DNA of 64,000 bases, taken from NCBI GenBank assembly GCA_000818945.1, contig KN805373.1, positions 62,001-126,000 on the forward strand, written 5' to 3'. The notes under the pieces are model-generated. The model saw only the letters and a list, made by a program, of their open reading frames with translations. It was not told the origin of the DNA and did no database searches. This DNA is from Schizochytrium sp. CCTCC M209059. Taxonomy: Eukaryota; Sar; Bigyra; Thraustochytrida; Thraustochytriidae. The position numbers were made by a program, and so were the translations under genes. Below are positions 19,301 through 28,731 of this stretch, piece after piece; the first letter of the stretch is position 1, and each line of letters starts with the position of its first letter.

Positions 19301-20068
19301 GCGCCATAAGTAACGCAGACAAGTACGTACGTATATCAATTTCATTCTTCCGTAAGGAGACGTAAACCAAGGCAAGGCATACACGGCGAAAAGGTTGCAG
19401 CGAGTCTGCTTGTTCTTGGAGGAGCGATTATGGAACCTTGACGACCGAACGAAAGTAAGTTGTTTTCCGGACGCTATGCAAGTTGATTTGGACACAGTCC
19501 TGCCGCTTGTCGGCGGAAAAACTCGATGTAAATCATTCATCCCTCGAAACTATATGTAAAAGTTGGTTTTTCTCTTGACGCCGTAAAATTAACCTTCTTG
19601 GACGCGGGGCTACTGCTTGTCAATTTGTAGGGGCCTACTCGTTGCGCCGATTTTTTTTTTCCACGACTCATCGCAGATGCAAAATAAAGACTAGGCAAAT
19701 ACGTGGACCGTCGAAGTCAAGACATTACTTTTCTTCTTGAGGATCTTGAAATAAGTTTTTTTTTTTTTTTACGTGAATGCTGCTCTTTGACGAGCTCATC
19801 GCCAAAGAATAGGAGAAACAAGAATTGATGCGAACCGCGAAAACTTTCTATTCACCCAAATTTTTTACAACTCACGCTGCTGTTGAGAAAACTCGCGCCT
19901 GCTCATTCCTGAGGCTTTCCCCTAACAGGGTCCGCAACGCCGCAAACAGAAAAGCTTTCTTTGACTGAATTCTGGTGCTAGGTACTAACTACAAAAAGTC
20001 TCGATCGCGTCTTGCTCCATTCACAGAAAGTCTATATCATACTCCACGCAAGAATTCCATTCAATAAG
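15824..20068. other. Gene-poor region dense in simple repeats
   Basis: About 4.2 kb without a recognisable gene. It holds (GT)n and (GCCT)n at about 15840-15882, (TCC)n at about 16055, (AGGC)/(AAGC)n at about 16313-16393, CT-rich sequence at 16560-16640 and (GCTT)n at about 16847-16887. Further on are (GGCT)n near 17190, (CCAG)n at about 17505-17550, CGCAA units at 17670-17725, an 8-bp TCCATGCG array at 17955-17985, (CTAG/CGAG)n at 18184-18222 and (CCCAG)n at 18362-18393. From 19200 to 20050 the base composition turns AT-richer with poly-T runs. Open frames here are Arg/Ala/Ser/Pro-rich and low complexity. Introns could hide short exons. Confidence 0.6.
18413..18469. repeat. (CATCG)n pentanucleotide repeat, about 11 copies
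   Basis: Perfect 5-bp tandem array inside the gene-poor region, directly after a (CCCAG)n array. Confidence 0.95.
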
Positions 20069-21736
20069 CTAGCGGTGCGCCGAGCGAGGCGCAGAGACCT
20101 CGGCCAGCGGCTGCCGACTGCGCCGCGAGGTGTCCGAGACCCGACGACGCGAATCTGGCGCAGCAGGTGGCGAAAAGGACGACGACGACGATGAGGCATC
20201 CGACGTGTAGGCGTGCATATTGAGGATCGTCTCGCTCGTGACGGGCGGCATACACTGGCCGTTATACGGCGGAATCTTGGTGGCAACGCGAAGAAACACC
20301 TTGAGCGAGTACTTTTGAAAAACTGCCCGCTCGTTGGAGCGATTCGCCTGCGTGTGCAGCTCGTGCAATTTTCGCACTACAGCGGCAATCTGCTCCAAGC
20401 TGAAGCCGCAATAGTGGCGGAGCTGCGTTGACCATAGATCATCGTCATCCACGAGACGCGGATCTACACTAGGTTCAGTCACCACCGCGTGTGAGTCGCT
20501 CGCAAATAGCGTCACGCGCGCAACAAATACAGCGGCCGCCGCAATGAGAGCCGGCAGATAACCAGCGAGCTCGTAAGAGGTCAACGAAAGCTCGAGCAAG
20601 TAGTTTCCAAGCACCTTTTCCTGTTGAGTGATGCGCGCCGCTCGCTGGAATCTTCGCAAAAACGTCTTTGCGGTGGTCATGGCAAAACCGTATTCCAAAA
20701 CCTTAATCACGCTGGCTTCCATTTTCAACAGCTCGTCCGGCCGGTATGTCCCATCCGCGAGATTCAGAAGGCTTTGCATATTCACTTTGAAAGTCTCCTC
20801 GAACTTGGTTGCAATCCACAGGCAGGCGAGGCCCAGCAGCTGCAGTTTGTCGTGTGTCAATCGTTTACGCGCAAGGTACCGGTCTAGATACCCTACGCTT
20901 AAGTACAGCGTTTCGGTGTTGAGAAGAAGCTCTTCTGTCACGTCAACGAGCCAATCCACGAGAATGGCTCGCTTCTGCGGCGTCACGCCCCGTGAGCCGT
21001 ACTGTACGCCCCGCATAAAGTCATGCTTTAGCTTGTACTTGGCTTGGAGCTTACACTTGAACGCGTGCACGTCGCGAGCGTACTCGGGTGCATACAGAGG
21101 ATTTCCCCCGTGGATGAGGTCAATGTCGTCCACATCTCGCGGGAGCTTTGGTGTTGGAATCGCGGTTTTCGATCGAGGTCCAGCCTTTCGACCCAGTGAG
21201 TCGCTTGATGCTGACGTTGCCGAGTTTTTCGCTCTGTGCTCACTTGCACGATGTGCACTCGAGCTCGAGCTCGAGCTCGAATTTGAAGCCTGAACTGCAT
21301 TTATGTCCGGGCGACGGACATCTTGCTTGATCTTGTTTGGATGTTGCCGTTCATCCTCCTCTAGGTCTATGACGATCGCCTCGTCTTCTCCGAGATTGCT
21401 GTTGCTGCGCTGGGCCGTCTCCGAATTCTTGCGAAACTTGTTTTTCTTCTTCTTTGACGAAATGGGCCGCAGTATATCTCTCGAGGACGATGACGACGAC
21501 GTGGTAGCTCCAGGTGCGTGTTTATTGACAGGGAGGTCTCCGAGGACAGCCCTCGGCTGCTTCGAAGACCTGGCATCGACGGAGACGGTGCTCCGCGAAA
21601 GGCGGTCGAGGGCCTTGCGCTTGGCCTTTTTAGCTTTGCGCCGCGCTTTTTCCTCGGGGTCCATACCGCCCGACGCGCGCGATCCAGAAGCAGAAAAGAC
21701 CTCACCCAGCACCTGTCGCGATCGCTCCTCGCTCAT
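20069..21736 (-). CDS. Mitotic cyclin (A/B-type)
   Basis: A 555-residue cyclin. The N-terminus has two destruction-box-like motifs (RQVLGEV near residue 6 and RAVLGDLPVN near 62) and Lys/Ser-rich stretches. The cyclin box begins near residue 225 with KRAILVDWLVDVTEEL and continues LYLSVGYLDRYLARK, LACLWIATKFEE and a second box (FLRRFQRAARI, then YLLELSL). This is the A/B-type core that binds and activates a mitotic CDK; the D-boxes imply APC/C-mediated degradation. A versus B cannot be decided by eye. The start is the ATG at 21736 (MSEERSRQVLGEV); the 12 upstream open codons begin with GTG. The C-terminal tail is Ser-rich. Confidence 0.9.
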   Translation of the reverse strand: MSEERSRQVLGEVFSASGSRASGGMDPEEKARRKAKKAKRKALDRLSRSTVSVDARSSKQPRAVLGDLPVNKHAPGATTSSSSSSRDILRPISSKKKKNKFRKNSETAQRSNSNLGEDEAIVIDLEEDERQHPNKIKQDVRRPDINAVQASNSSSSSSSSAHRASEHRAKNSATSASSDSLGRKAGPRSKTAIPTPKLPRDVDDIDLIHGGNPLYAPEYARDVHAFKCKLQAKYKLKHDFMRGVQYGSRGVTPQKRAILVDWLVDVTEELLLNTETLYLSVGYLDRYLARKRLTHDKLQLLGLACLWIATKFEETFKVNMQSLLNLADGTYRPDELLKMEASVIKVLEYGFAMTTAKTFLRRFQRAARITQQEKVLGNYLLELSLTSYELAGYLPALIAAAAVFVARVTLFASDSHAVVTEPSVDPRLVDDDDLWSTQLRHYCGFSLEQIAAVVRKLHELHTQANRSNERAVFQKYSLKVFLRVATKIPPYNGQCMPPVTSETILNMHAYTSDASSSSSSFSPPAAPDSRRRVSDTSRRSRQPLAEVSAPRSAHR

Positions 21737-22911
21737 GCTGCCCTGAGCGCGAGCGCGAGGGCGCGGTCTCACAGACCACGCGAACTTGCGTCGTCTGCGT
21801 TGGCGTCCCGCACGATGCGATGACGATGAACTAAAAACGTCCAGCGACGAGCCAACGCACGCAAGAGGATGAGGACGGGGGGGGGGAGAAGCGCGCCCGC
21901 CACCAGTCCTGCTCGACAGACGCCCTTCGCCGCGCTGCTCGCCGCCGCACGCCCAGCCGGACGCGGCAGGCCTCGCGAGAGCGCTGTATCAGGGTCTGGC
22001 CGCCACGACGCCCACGGCACGGTTTTTTTCCATGCCCTGTGTTTTAGGCCTCGCGCACGATTTTTCCCTCTGCGTCGCCTAAATTTAGCCTAACCTCCGC
22101 CGAGGTCTCTCGATCTGGGAGATTGGTCGTCCGTCGCAAGAGCTACGGAAGGAAGAATTGGAGGAAGGGAGGCAGGAAAGAAATCGAGGAGGGTGGTGGG
22201 AAGGGAATAAATGGTCATGACTGTGGACAGTGTGCCTTGCGACAATAAGAAAAAGTCGATGATGCAGACTTGACCTCCTTCTTGATGTAACGAAGGCGTA
22301 TGACTCTGCCAAGTCTGTACAACGAGTCACTCTTTTCCTATTCATGCAGGGAAGGTTTGCGATAATCTGTAGAGCAACTTTCTTTTTTCCTTTCCCAAAG
22401 TCAAACCATGACTCGTGTTCGTGGCCTTAGAAAACCAGGCGAGGAGCCTCGCAAAGAAACCTTGAAAGAGAGCAAAAAAAGAAGAAGGCTTTCTGTTTCT
22501 TTCCGTTGGCGTAAATCCTGTAAAGCTAATTCTTTCTATCGCCAAGTCCTTGCGTCTTTTTCTCTCAAGCGCGAGAATTAGATTTTATCGAGTTTTCTCT
22601 GTCGTGAAAAACCAGGCGAGGAGCCACGCAAAGAAGCCTTGCAAGAGAGCAAGGAAAGAAGAAGGCTTTCTGGTTCTTTTTTCTTTGCACGAATGTAGAA
22701 GAAGGGAGGAGACGTAACGGGTCTCCTTTCAAAGTCAGAAACGCAAAGGGATCGCAGACTCGCTGCCCTCGCGAAGCGCGACAGGTCGGTCGATCGAGAA
22801 CCGAGGAAAAGAGAAAACGTGAAGTTTGACACCGCATTTATGTATGTATGTGCAATCTAATGACATGAAGGAAAGGCCGGCCTGGGAAGAGTATACTATA
22901 CCAAGGCAGGC
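21737..22911. other. Intergenic region with a duplicated 75-bp element
   Basis: About 1.2 kb upstream of the cyclin gene and downstream of the next minus-strand gene. It contains a G-run near 21880 and two diverged copies of a 75-bp sequence (listed separately). No protein or structured RNA was recognised. Confidence 0.5.
22431..22682. repeat. Pair of diverged direct repeats, about 75 bp each
   Basis: Copy one (22431-22505) and copy two (22608-22682) share the same order of blocks: AAAACCAGGCGAGGAGCC, then GCAAAGAA, CCTTG, AGAGAGCAA and AGAAGAAGGCTTTCTG. The offset is 177 bp and a handful of positions differ. They lie between genes; function unknown. Confidence 0.85.
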
Positions 22912-24606
22912 TCAAGTATGGAGACCCCGCTGCGGGGTCATGACCAGCGGGCTCGTGACGGGCGTTGCATCGACGCTCGTGCGGCGGCGGGTTCTGCTGC
23001 TGCTGCTGCTGTGACGACGGAGTGCCGGCGTATCGGCCTCGCTCTCTGCCGAAGCGTCTTCTGCTTCGGCATCATAGCTGGGGATAACCGGGGACGCCGA
23101 CGTCGGGCGCTCAGGAGTTTTCACCATCTCGTGACGGAGCGCGTCCAGGTCGCGCGGGTTGCGCTTGGGCTTGACGGGGTCCGGCTCGCGACGCACGCGT
23201 ACAATGCCGGGTGAATAAAAGGCCGCCGGGCCCACAGCTGCCGGCGAGACCATGCCAGCAAGGCGGCCCGAGGTGACATTGCCGCGACTCGCTGCGGGAC
23301 TGGCGCTATTGACTGTGTTGGCTGCGTTGGCAAACCTTGCAATCGTTGCAGGAAGGCCTCCTCTAAAGCCAATGGACGCGCCGGGACTCATGCTTCCAAT
23401 GCTCGAAAACCGTGTGCGCCGTTGGGTCTGCTTGGTGCCTTGGAAAAGCCTGCGCTGCGCACGCCTTCTACGGCGGCGCTCCATTTCTATGGCCGGGTCC
23501 TGCGTCGATGTGCGGCGACGGGACCGGCGATTATGCGACGAGATCACGCCTCTGTACTTGTCGACAAGAAAAGCACGAGAGGCAGGGGATCGAGAAGACG
23601 TCGACGTCGATGTGGCTGTGAGGCTAAGTTGGCGGCGGCGGTGCCGGCTCTGGTGCCAGCGGATGCTGGAGTTCACCTCGCGCTCCTCTTGGCCGATTTC
23701 GACTCCCTCTTCTTCTTCGTCGTCGTCGTTATCAGAGTCATCATCGCCATCATCGTCGTACATTACGTGGCGGACGTGACGGTGATTGTATTGATGATGC
23801 TGGAACTGGCGACGACGGTCGCCCTCGTACATATCGACGTCCTCGTCATCATCCTCGACTTCGTTCTCGTCATCGCTGAAGACAATGGCATGGTGAGCTC
23901 CAAGCTCGCGACGGATCTGATACGAGGCGCGTCGTGCAGACCTGCGCTGGCGGGGGAACGTGGGCTCGCCGTCGATCTCGAACTGATTGTATTCATCGTC
24001 ATCAGCTGCATCATCCTCCTCGTCGTCGGTCGCTTCCACGCGCGTACGACGGGCACGTGTCCGACGGTATGCCGACCGCACAAAGGATCTCGATACCTGC
24101 TCGTGGCGCGGTTCGAGGTTAGCGTGAGCAAGGCCGAGGCCGCGGTCCCACCCACGATGGTAGTTATCATTACGGTCAATGGCGATGGCCGTCCTGGCGA
24201 TGGCAATGCAGTCTGCCACGAGAGAGCGCTGCAGTCTACTAATTTGGCGCTCCGACCTCATCATGGACGGCACCAGAGCTGAAGTGGTCGTGATCGCCGT
24301 CGTTGAAGGGGCAGCGCCAGAAGAAGAAAATGAAGAAGAAGAAGAAGAAGAAGAAGTAGAGGTCGACGACGACGACGATGCGGACGACGACGATGCCGCC
24401 GCCGCTGCCGCCGCTGCTGCTGCCGCTGCCGCCCGCGCCGAGTTGCCGGCGATGAGGGGCAGCATCACCGAGCACCAGTGTTGGTCCTCATCGAGCTGCT
24501 GCGCCCTTGCCTCGGCTCTGCTCGTCCCCTCGGCGCGCGCCTGTCTCGCCGCGGAGGTTAGATTCGCAGGCCCGCCTCCTCGTTTCGCTGCCATCGGCAT
24601 CGCCAT
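22912..24606 (-). CDS. Acidic/basic low-complexity protein of unknown function
   Basis: Predicted 564-residue protein from the ATG at 24606 (ATGs at 24600 and 24594 also possible). No family was recognised. It has poly-Ala then poly-Ser near the N-terminus (about residues 60-100), several Asp/Glu-rich blocks (about 195-310) alternating with Arg-rich stretches, a His-rich patch, and a C-terminal region with Ser/Thr-Pro sites (VKTPERP, VTSPLVMTPQRG) typical of CDK-phosphorylated nuclear proteins. The middle (SRLQRSLVADCIAIARTAIAIDRND) is the most ordered-looking segment. The frame stays open throughout despite high complexity in the C-terminal half, which supports it being real. Confidence 0.6.
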   Translation of the reverse strand: MAMPMAAKRGGGPANLTSAARQARAEGTSRAEARAQQLDEDQHWCSVMLPLIAGNSARAAAAAAAAAAAAASSSSASSSSSTSTSSSSSSSSFSSSGAAPSTTAITTTSALVPSMMRSERQISRLQRSLVADCIAIARTAIAIDRNDNYHRGWDRGLGLAHANLEPRHEQVSRSFVRSAYRRTRARRTRVEATDDEEDDAADDDEYNQFEIDGEPTFPRQRRSARRASYQIRRELGAHHAIVFSDDENEVEDDDEDVDMYEGDRRRQFQHHQYNHRHVRHVMYDDDGDDDSDNDDDEEEEGVEIGQEEREVNSSIRWHQSRHRRRQLSLTATSTSTSSRSPASRAFLVDKYRGVISSHNRRSRRRTSTQDPAIEMERRRRRRAQRRLFQGTKQTQRRTRFSSIGSMSPGASIGFRGGLPATIARFANAANTVNSASPAASRGNVTSGRLAGMVSPAAVGPAAFYSPGIVRVRREPDPVKPKRNPRDLDALRHEMVKTPERPTSASPVIPSYDAEAEDASAESEADTPALRRHSSSSSRTRRRTSVDATPVTSPLVMTPQRGLHT

Positions 24607-26263
24607 CAAGCAAGTGCAGCACGCTCGCGCCGCCAGCGAGCACGCGACGCAGGCTGGCCGAGCAGCAGCAGGCGCGCCGGGTGGCAGGCGAGCAGTCTCT
24701 GGCCGCACGCCGCCCGCTCGCGGCTGCCTCGCCTCGCCTCGCCTCGCCTCGCCTCGCCTCGCCTCCGCTCGCGCGTCTAACCGCGGCTCTTCGGGCTCTG
24801 CCGCGCCGACTCAACCACCTCGCGCCCTCTTCCCTGCTTGACGTCAGGCTTGCGAGCTAACTACAGGGGGACGCGCGCCGCCCGTCCCCGCTGGCCGGCG
24901 GCGGTTTGCTGCGCTTGCGCGCGCGCTTTGCTGCACTTGCGGGCGCGCTTTGCCGCACTTGCGGCGCCGCGCCGCGCACTGCGCCGGGCCGCACGCGCCG
25001 CGGGAAAAAAACCGCGGGGGCGCCCAACGACGGCGGCAACGACGGCGGCCACGACGGCGAGGGCCACAACGACGCGCCCGAGGGCCGCTCAACCGCCGCG
25101 GGCGAGACGCAGGGCGAGGAAAGGAATGAAGAGGAGGGAAGGGAAGGACAGGATGGAAATTCGCGCCGGGTTTGCCGTGGTGCGCGACTCGTCGCGGAGG
25201 AAAATCCTGCCGGGATGGGCGCCAGGATCGAGCAAGATACAGAGCTCGGTTCGTTTCGAGGAGGCGTGAGCGGGTGGATGGGTTACGCATGGGACGCGCC
25301 GTCCATGGACACAGACGACGACTGGACCGCCTGCCTACCTTGAAGAGGCGCGGCGCCGGCGGAAAGATCGAGACCGAGGCTAGCCGGAGTCGTCCTGAGG
25401 AGACTGTCTTGGCGGGCGCGAGCGCGTGGAAGGGCGCGGAGATGGCGGCGGCGGCAGCGAGGCCTAAGACAATGAATGAATGAATGAATGAATGAATGAA
25501 TGAATGAATGAATGAATGAATGAATGAATGAATGGCTCGAAGCGAGGGGGGGTCGCGCCTTTGGCTCGGTTGGATGCAGTGCTTTGCTTGGCTCTGTTTG
25601 CTTGCTTGCTTGATGAGCGAAGAATCTAACGACCGGAACAAGCAAGGCAGGTAGATGGGCACGACAGGTGGGGCGTGATCGAGTGCATGCATGGTCAGGG
25701 ATGACCAACTGTAAAGGCTAACGACCTCTCGTGCGCGTCGCGCGTCGCGTCGCCTTCTTGCTTGCAATGGATAGAAAGAAAAGAACAGTGCTGATAGGGT
25801 AATTTGTGAGGTAGGGAAGATACCCCACCCAGGTATACACATCATATGCAGAGTTTGAAGTCAACCGACAAGAACGTCTCGCAGTGCATGCACGTATGCG
25901 AACGTAGATCAGATCATCGTCGTTACTGTCGACTCGTCTTCTTGTTTACGATGGATTGGAAAGGCCAGCGTTGATCGATTGATTGATCGTGAGGTGAAGA
26001 AGAGACCCCGAATGCAAGCTATGAAGAGAAAACAACCCATCAAGAACTTTCGCATGCACGCTTGCATGCACGCTTGCATGCATGCGAATGTAAATGAACT
26101 CATCATCGTTGTGGCCATGGCCAATTCATCCGTCCTGCTTCCAGGGGAGAGACCGTTGGTAAAAGAATCATTTATAGAAAGAGAGAGGGAGATGTGAGAA
26201 GTTACAGAGAAAAGAAGAAGAAAGACTAGACACAGATTACGCAGACAGACAGCAAGCGATCAG
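24607..26263. other. Intergenic repeat-bearing region
   Basis: About 1.65 kb. The proximal part (24730-24775) has (GCCTC)n, then a 22-bp GC-rich tandem around CACTTGCG (24911-24978). An (AATG)n array lies at 25471-25534 and a GCTT run near 25600. Near 26050-26090 the 10-bp GCATGCACGC-type palindromic repeats recur. No gene was recognised. Confidence 0.55.
25471..25534. repeat. (AATG)n tetranucleotide repeat, 16 copies
   Basis: Uninterrupted AATG array between the acidic-protein gene and the TMEM163-like gene. Confidence 0.97.
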
Positions 26264-27187
26264 CTAGACCATGTCCATGTCCAGAGGCTTGAGATCAATT
26301 TGGCTATCCTCGTCGCCAGCTTCGATGCCTTCGATTCGCGATGAATAGGCGGGCGGAAACCAAAAGGCACGGCGATACCATTTCCATTTGTGCAAAATGT
26401 AGGCACCATAGAGCAAGAAGCAAATCGAGACAAACATGGCAATGACCGAATCGATCCACCACATCTTGGGATGGTCTTCGTGCACCGAGATGGCAATAAT
26501 GGCACTGAGACTGAGCATTGCAGAACCCGCGGCAGCCACAGCGTCCTCAAAGAGGGCATTACTTTTCAACTCAATACCGACATGCGCCTTGAGCAGACCG
26601 AGAATGCTCAAAGCAAGGAAACTGAAAACACTGACAACAAGAATACCCGTCTCATCAACGGTCTTGCTCTTGCCCGCAAGGTGCACGCAGGAGTCAACAA
26701 AGACGATAATGCCCGTGGCAAGCAGCGAGAGTCCAATGAGGGCCTGGGCGCGTCCCTCACGACGCTTGTGGACTTGGTCATCGTGCGTGGCCCCTTGGAA
26801 CCTCCAGAGGATGACAAAGCTGCTCAGGATATCAACGAGGGCCTCGAGGCCATAGGCAAGCATGAGCGCGCTGTGGCCCCCGACAGCGAAGCCAATGCCT
26901 ACAGAAGAGGTGATGATCGTGAGTGCGACAGACAACCACGAGAGCACGCGAGCCTCCACGGTCGTGGGGTATCTCCATCGCTGCAGGGAGCACAAGTTTG
27001 TGAACATACCGCAGCGACCATGGGCGCGCAACTCGCCCACGTTGGTGGCGTGGCGCCCAGGCCCGCTACTGTCGTCGTCCTCGTCGTCCTCCTCGGCCTC
27101 GCGCAGGACCTCGTCCAGTTCGCCCATGTCGTTCGCGGCGGCGTTTTCCGTCGACCCGCCGCCGCTTCCACCGCTGCGCGTGAGCAT
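26264..27187 (-). CDS. TMEM163-like zinc/cation transporter
   Basis: A 307-residue six-TM protein of the TMEM163 (SLC30A11-like) group within the cation diffusion facilitator superfamily. After an acidic N-terminus comes VLSWLSVALTIITSSVGIGFAVGG (TM1) and MLAYGLEALVDILSSFVILWRF (TM2), where the Glu/Asp pair matches the membrane metal site of these proteins. Four more hydrophobic helices follow, the last one starting WWIDSVIAMFV, with another Asp in the position expected for CDF-type metal binding. Animal TMEM163 exports Zn2+ at plasma and vesicle membranes; substrate here is inferred. The start is the ATG at 27187. Confidence 0.85.
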   Translation of the reverse strand: MLTRSGGSGGGSTENAAANDMGELDEVLREAEEDDEDDDSSGPGRHATNVGELRAHGRCGMFTNLCSLQRWRYPTTVEARVLSWLSVALTIITSSVGIGFAVGGHSALMLAYGLEALVDILSSFVILWRFQGATHDDQVHKRREGRAQALIGLSLLATGIIVFVDSCVHLAGKSKTVDETGILVVSVFSFLALSILGLLKAHVGIELKSNALFEDAVAAAGSAMLSLSAIIAISVHEDHPKMWWIDSVIAMFVSICFLLYGAYILHKWKWYRRAFWFPPAYSSRIEGIEAGDEDSQIDLKPLDMDMV

Positions 27188-28731
27188 GCTGTCGCTCGCT
27201 CTTGCGCGCGCTCACGTAGCTGCCTATCTGTCTGCGCGACTGTCGGCAGTGCGAGTCTGGCTGCGCGCGCGCTGTCTGGGGCCGTCGCAGGCTGTGTTGG
27301 CTGTGCCAGTGATAGAGGCTCAGGCGAGCCTGGCGACGCGTGATGACCTGTGAGTTGATGATGCAGTAGTAGCTGAGCGTTGTCACAACGGAGGCGGAGG
27401 TGGAGGAGGAGCTCGCGGCTTTTGCAAAAGTACGTAAGATGCCATCACTGGTGATGATGTGCGAAGTCTAGACAGACGAAGCCACACCGTTGCAAGTTCT
27501 TGTATGCGTGAATGAATCGATGCCTGAGGAGGATTGATGGGACGATTTCCTGCTTCAACAACATCTTCTTTTCCTTCGGCTTCTTCTTCTCCAAATTCTT
27601 CATTTTCATTTTTGTCAAATGAGGACCACTGCATCAAGACGATGTTGCCCATAGCATACAAGAATTTGGTTTTGCAAAAGGTGACATATCTTTTTCTTCT
27701 TCTTCTTCTTTCTTTCTTACAATGACAGAAGCGCGAGACCCTGGTCTGATTTGAGTCTCGGTAATTTGTGTCCGGTTTACGATGGCCCCGAATCGAAAAG
27801 GTCTTCGCTGGCGTTGCAGAGCAAGCAAACCATTGCCGCACCAGCACGGAAGACCGTTATGATGAAACTGAAGTTCACAAGCGTGGAATTTTTTGACGGC
27901 GTTGGCGGGCAAGAGCTTCACGTATCGAATCATGGGTCAGTTGAAGTCGCAAGACACTACAGGTGCTGCAGCTCTCCAGGCGGCGCAGGAGTACGTAAAC
28001 GCGAACGCCAAGTCTTCGAAGACCACCACAAGCGTGCCGGCGAGGGCCGGTGTCACTACCGCTCTCCCTTCGTCTCGTGAGCGTGGCAATCTCTGACGAG
28101 TTTGTCGATTTTCTCATCAACAGCAATGCAAAGGTGTGTCGCGCGCAGTCGCGCAAGGGACCGAGATTTGTCCCATACTGGAGCGGTCGCTTACATCATC
28201 ACCCTACGCGCAAGCGGAAGATGCGCATGCAAAAGAGCGAGAGAGAGAGAGACAGAGAGGGAGAGAGAGAAAGGCATCAGACGGCAAGACTGGAGCGGCC
28301 GTGAAGAAACGAAGAAAACATGATGATGACGATGATGAAGATGATCGCGAGATCAGACGGCAAGGCTGGCGCAGCCGTGAGAAAAAGAAGAAGAAGAAGA
28401 AGAAGAAGAAGGAAAAATTGAGACGATGATAATGCTTGCGAGGTCGAGAGAAACAAAAGAAAAATTGATGATGATTATGATCGAAGAAATGATGAAAAGT
28501 AAGTTACACAGAGTTTCACAAAAATGTTCTTCCTCAGCTAAAGACCGGGACGGGCCAAAGAAGTGCAGACAAACAGAGCAAGCCGCGTCATAGACAGAGG
28601 CAGGCGTAGTAAATTGTAGAGCAGAACAGGGCGGGCAGGGGCAGTGCATAGCATAGTCATAAGAAAAAAGAAAACACAGAAAACAACGGAATCGCTTGCT
28701 TGCTTGCTGGCTGGCTTGCTCACCCGCTCGC
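27188..28731. other. Intergenic region; possible small gene near 27.86-28.19 kb
   Basis: About 1.5 kb between two minus-strand genes. On the plus strand, a frame from ATG 27932 encodes 54 residues (MGQLKSQDTTGAAALQAAQEY onward) and stops at 28094-28096, where a different frame continues with ISDEFVDFLINSNAKV. The coding feel is moderate, but I find no GTAMGT donor to join the parts, so no CDS is called. There are also (GAA)n, GAGA-rich and GATGAT-rich tracts at 28230-28500. Confidence 0.4.

Noticed and set aside
26390..27343. 317-codon plus-strand frame
   Set aside because: Antisense shadow of the TMEM163-like gene, with no family features.
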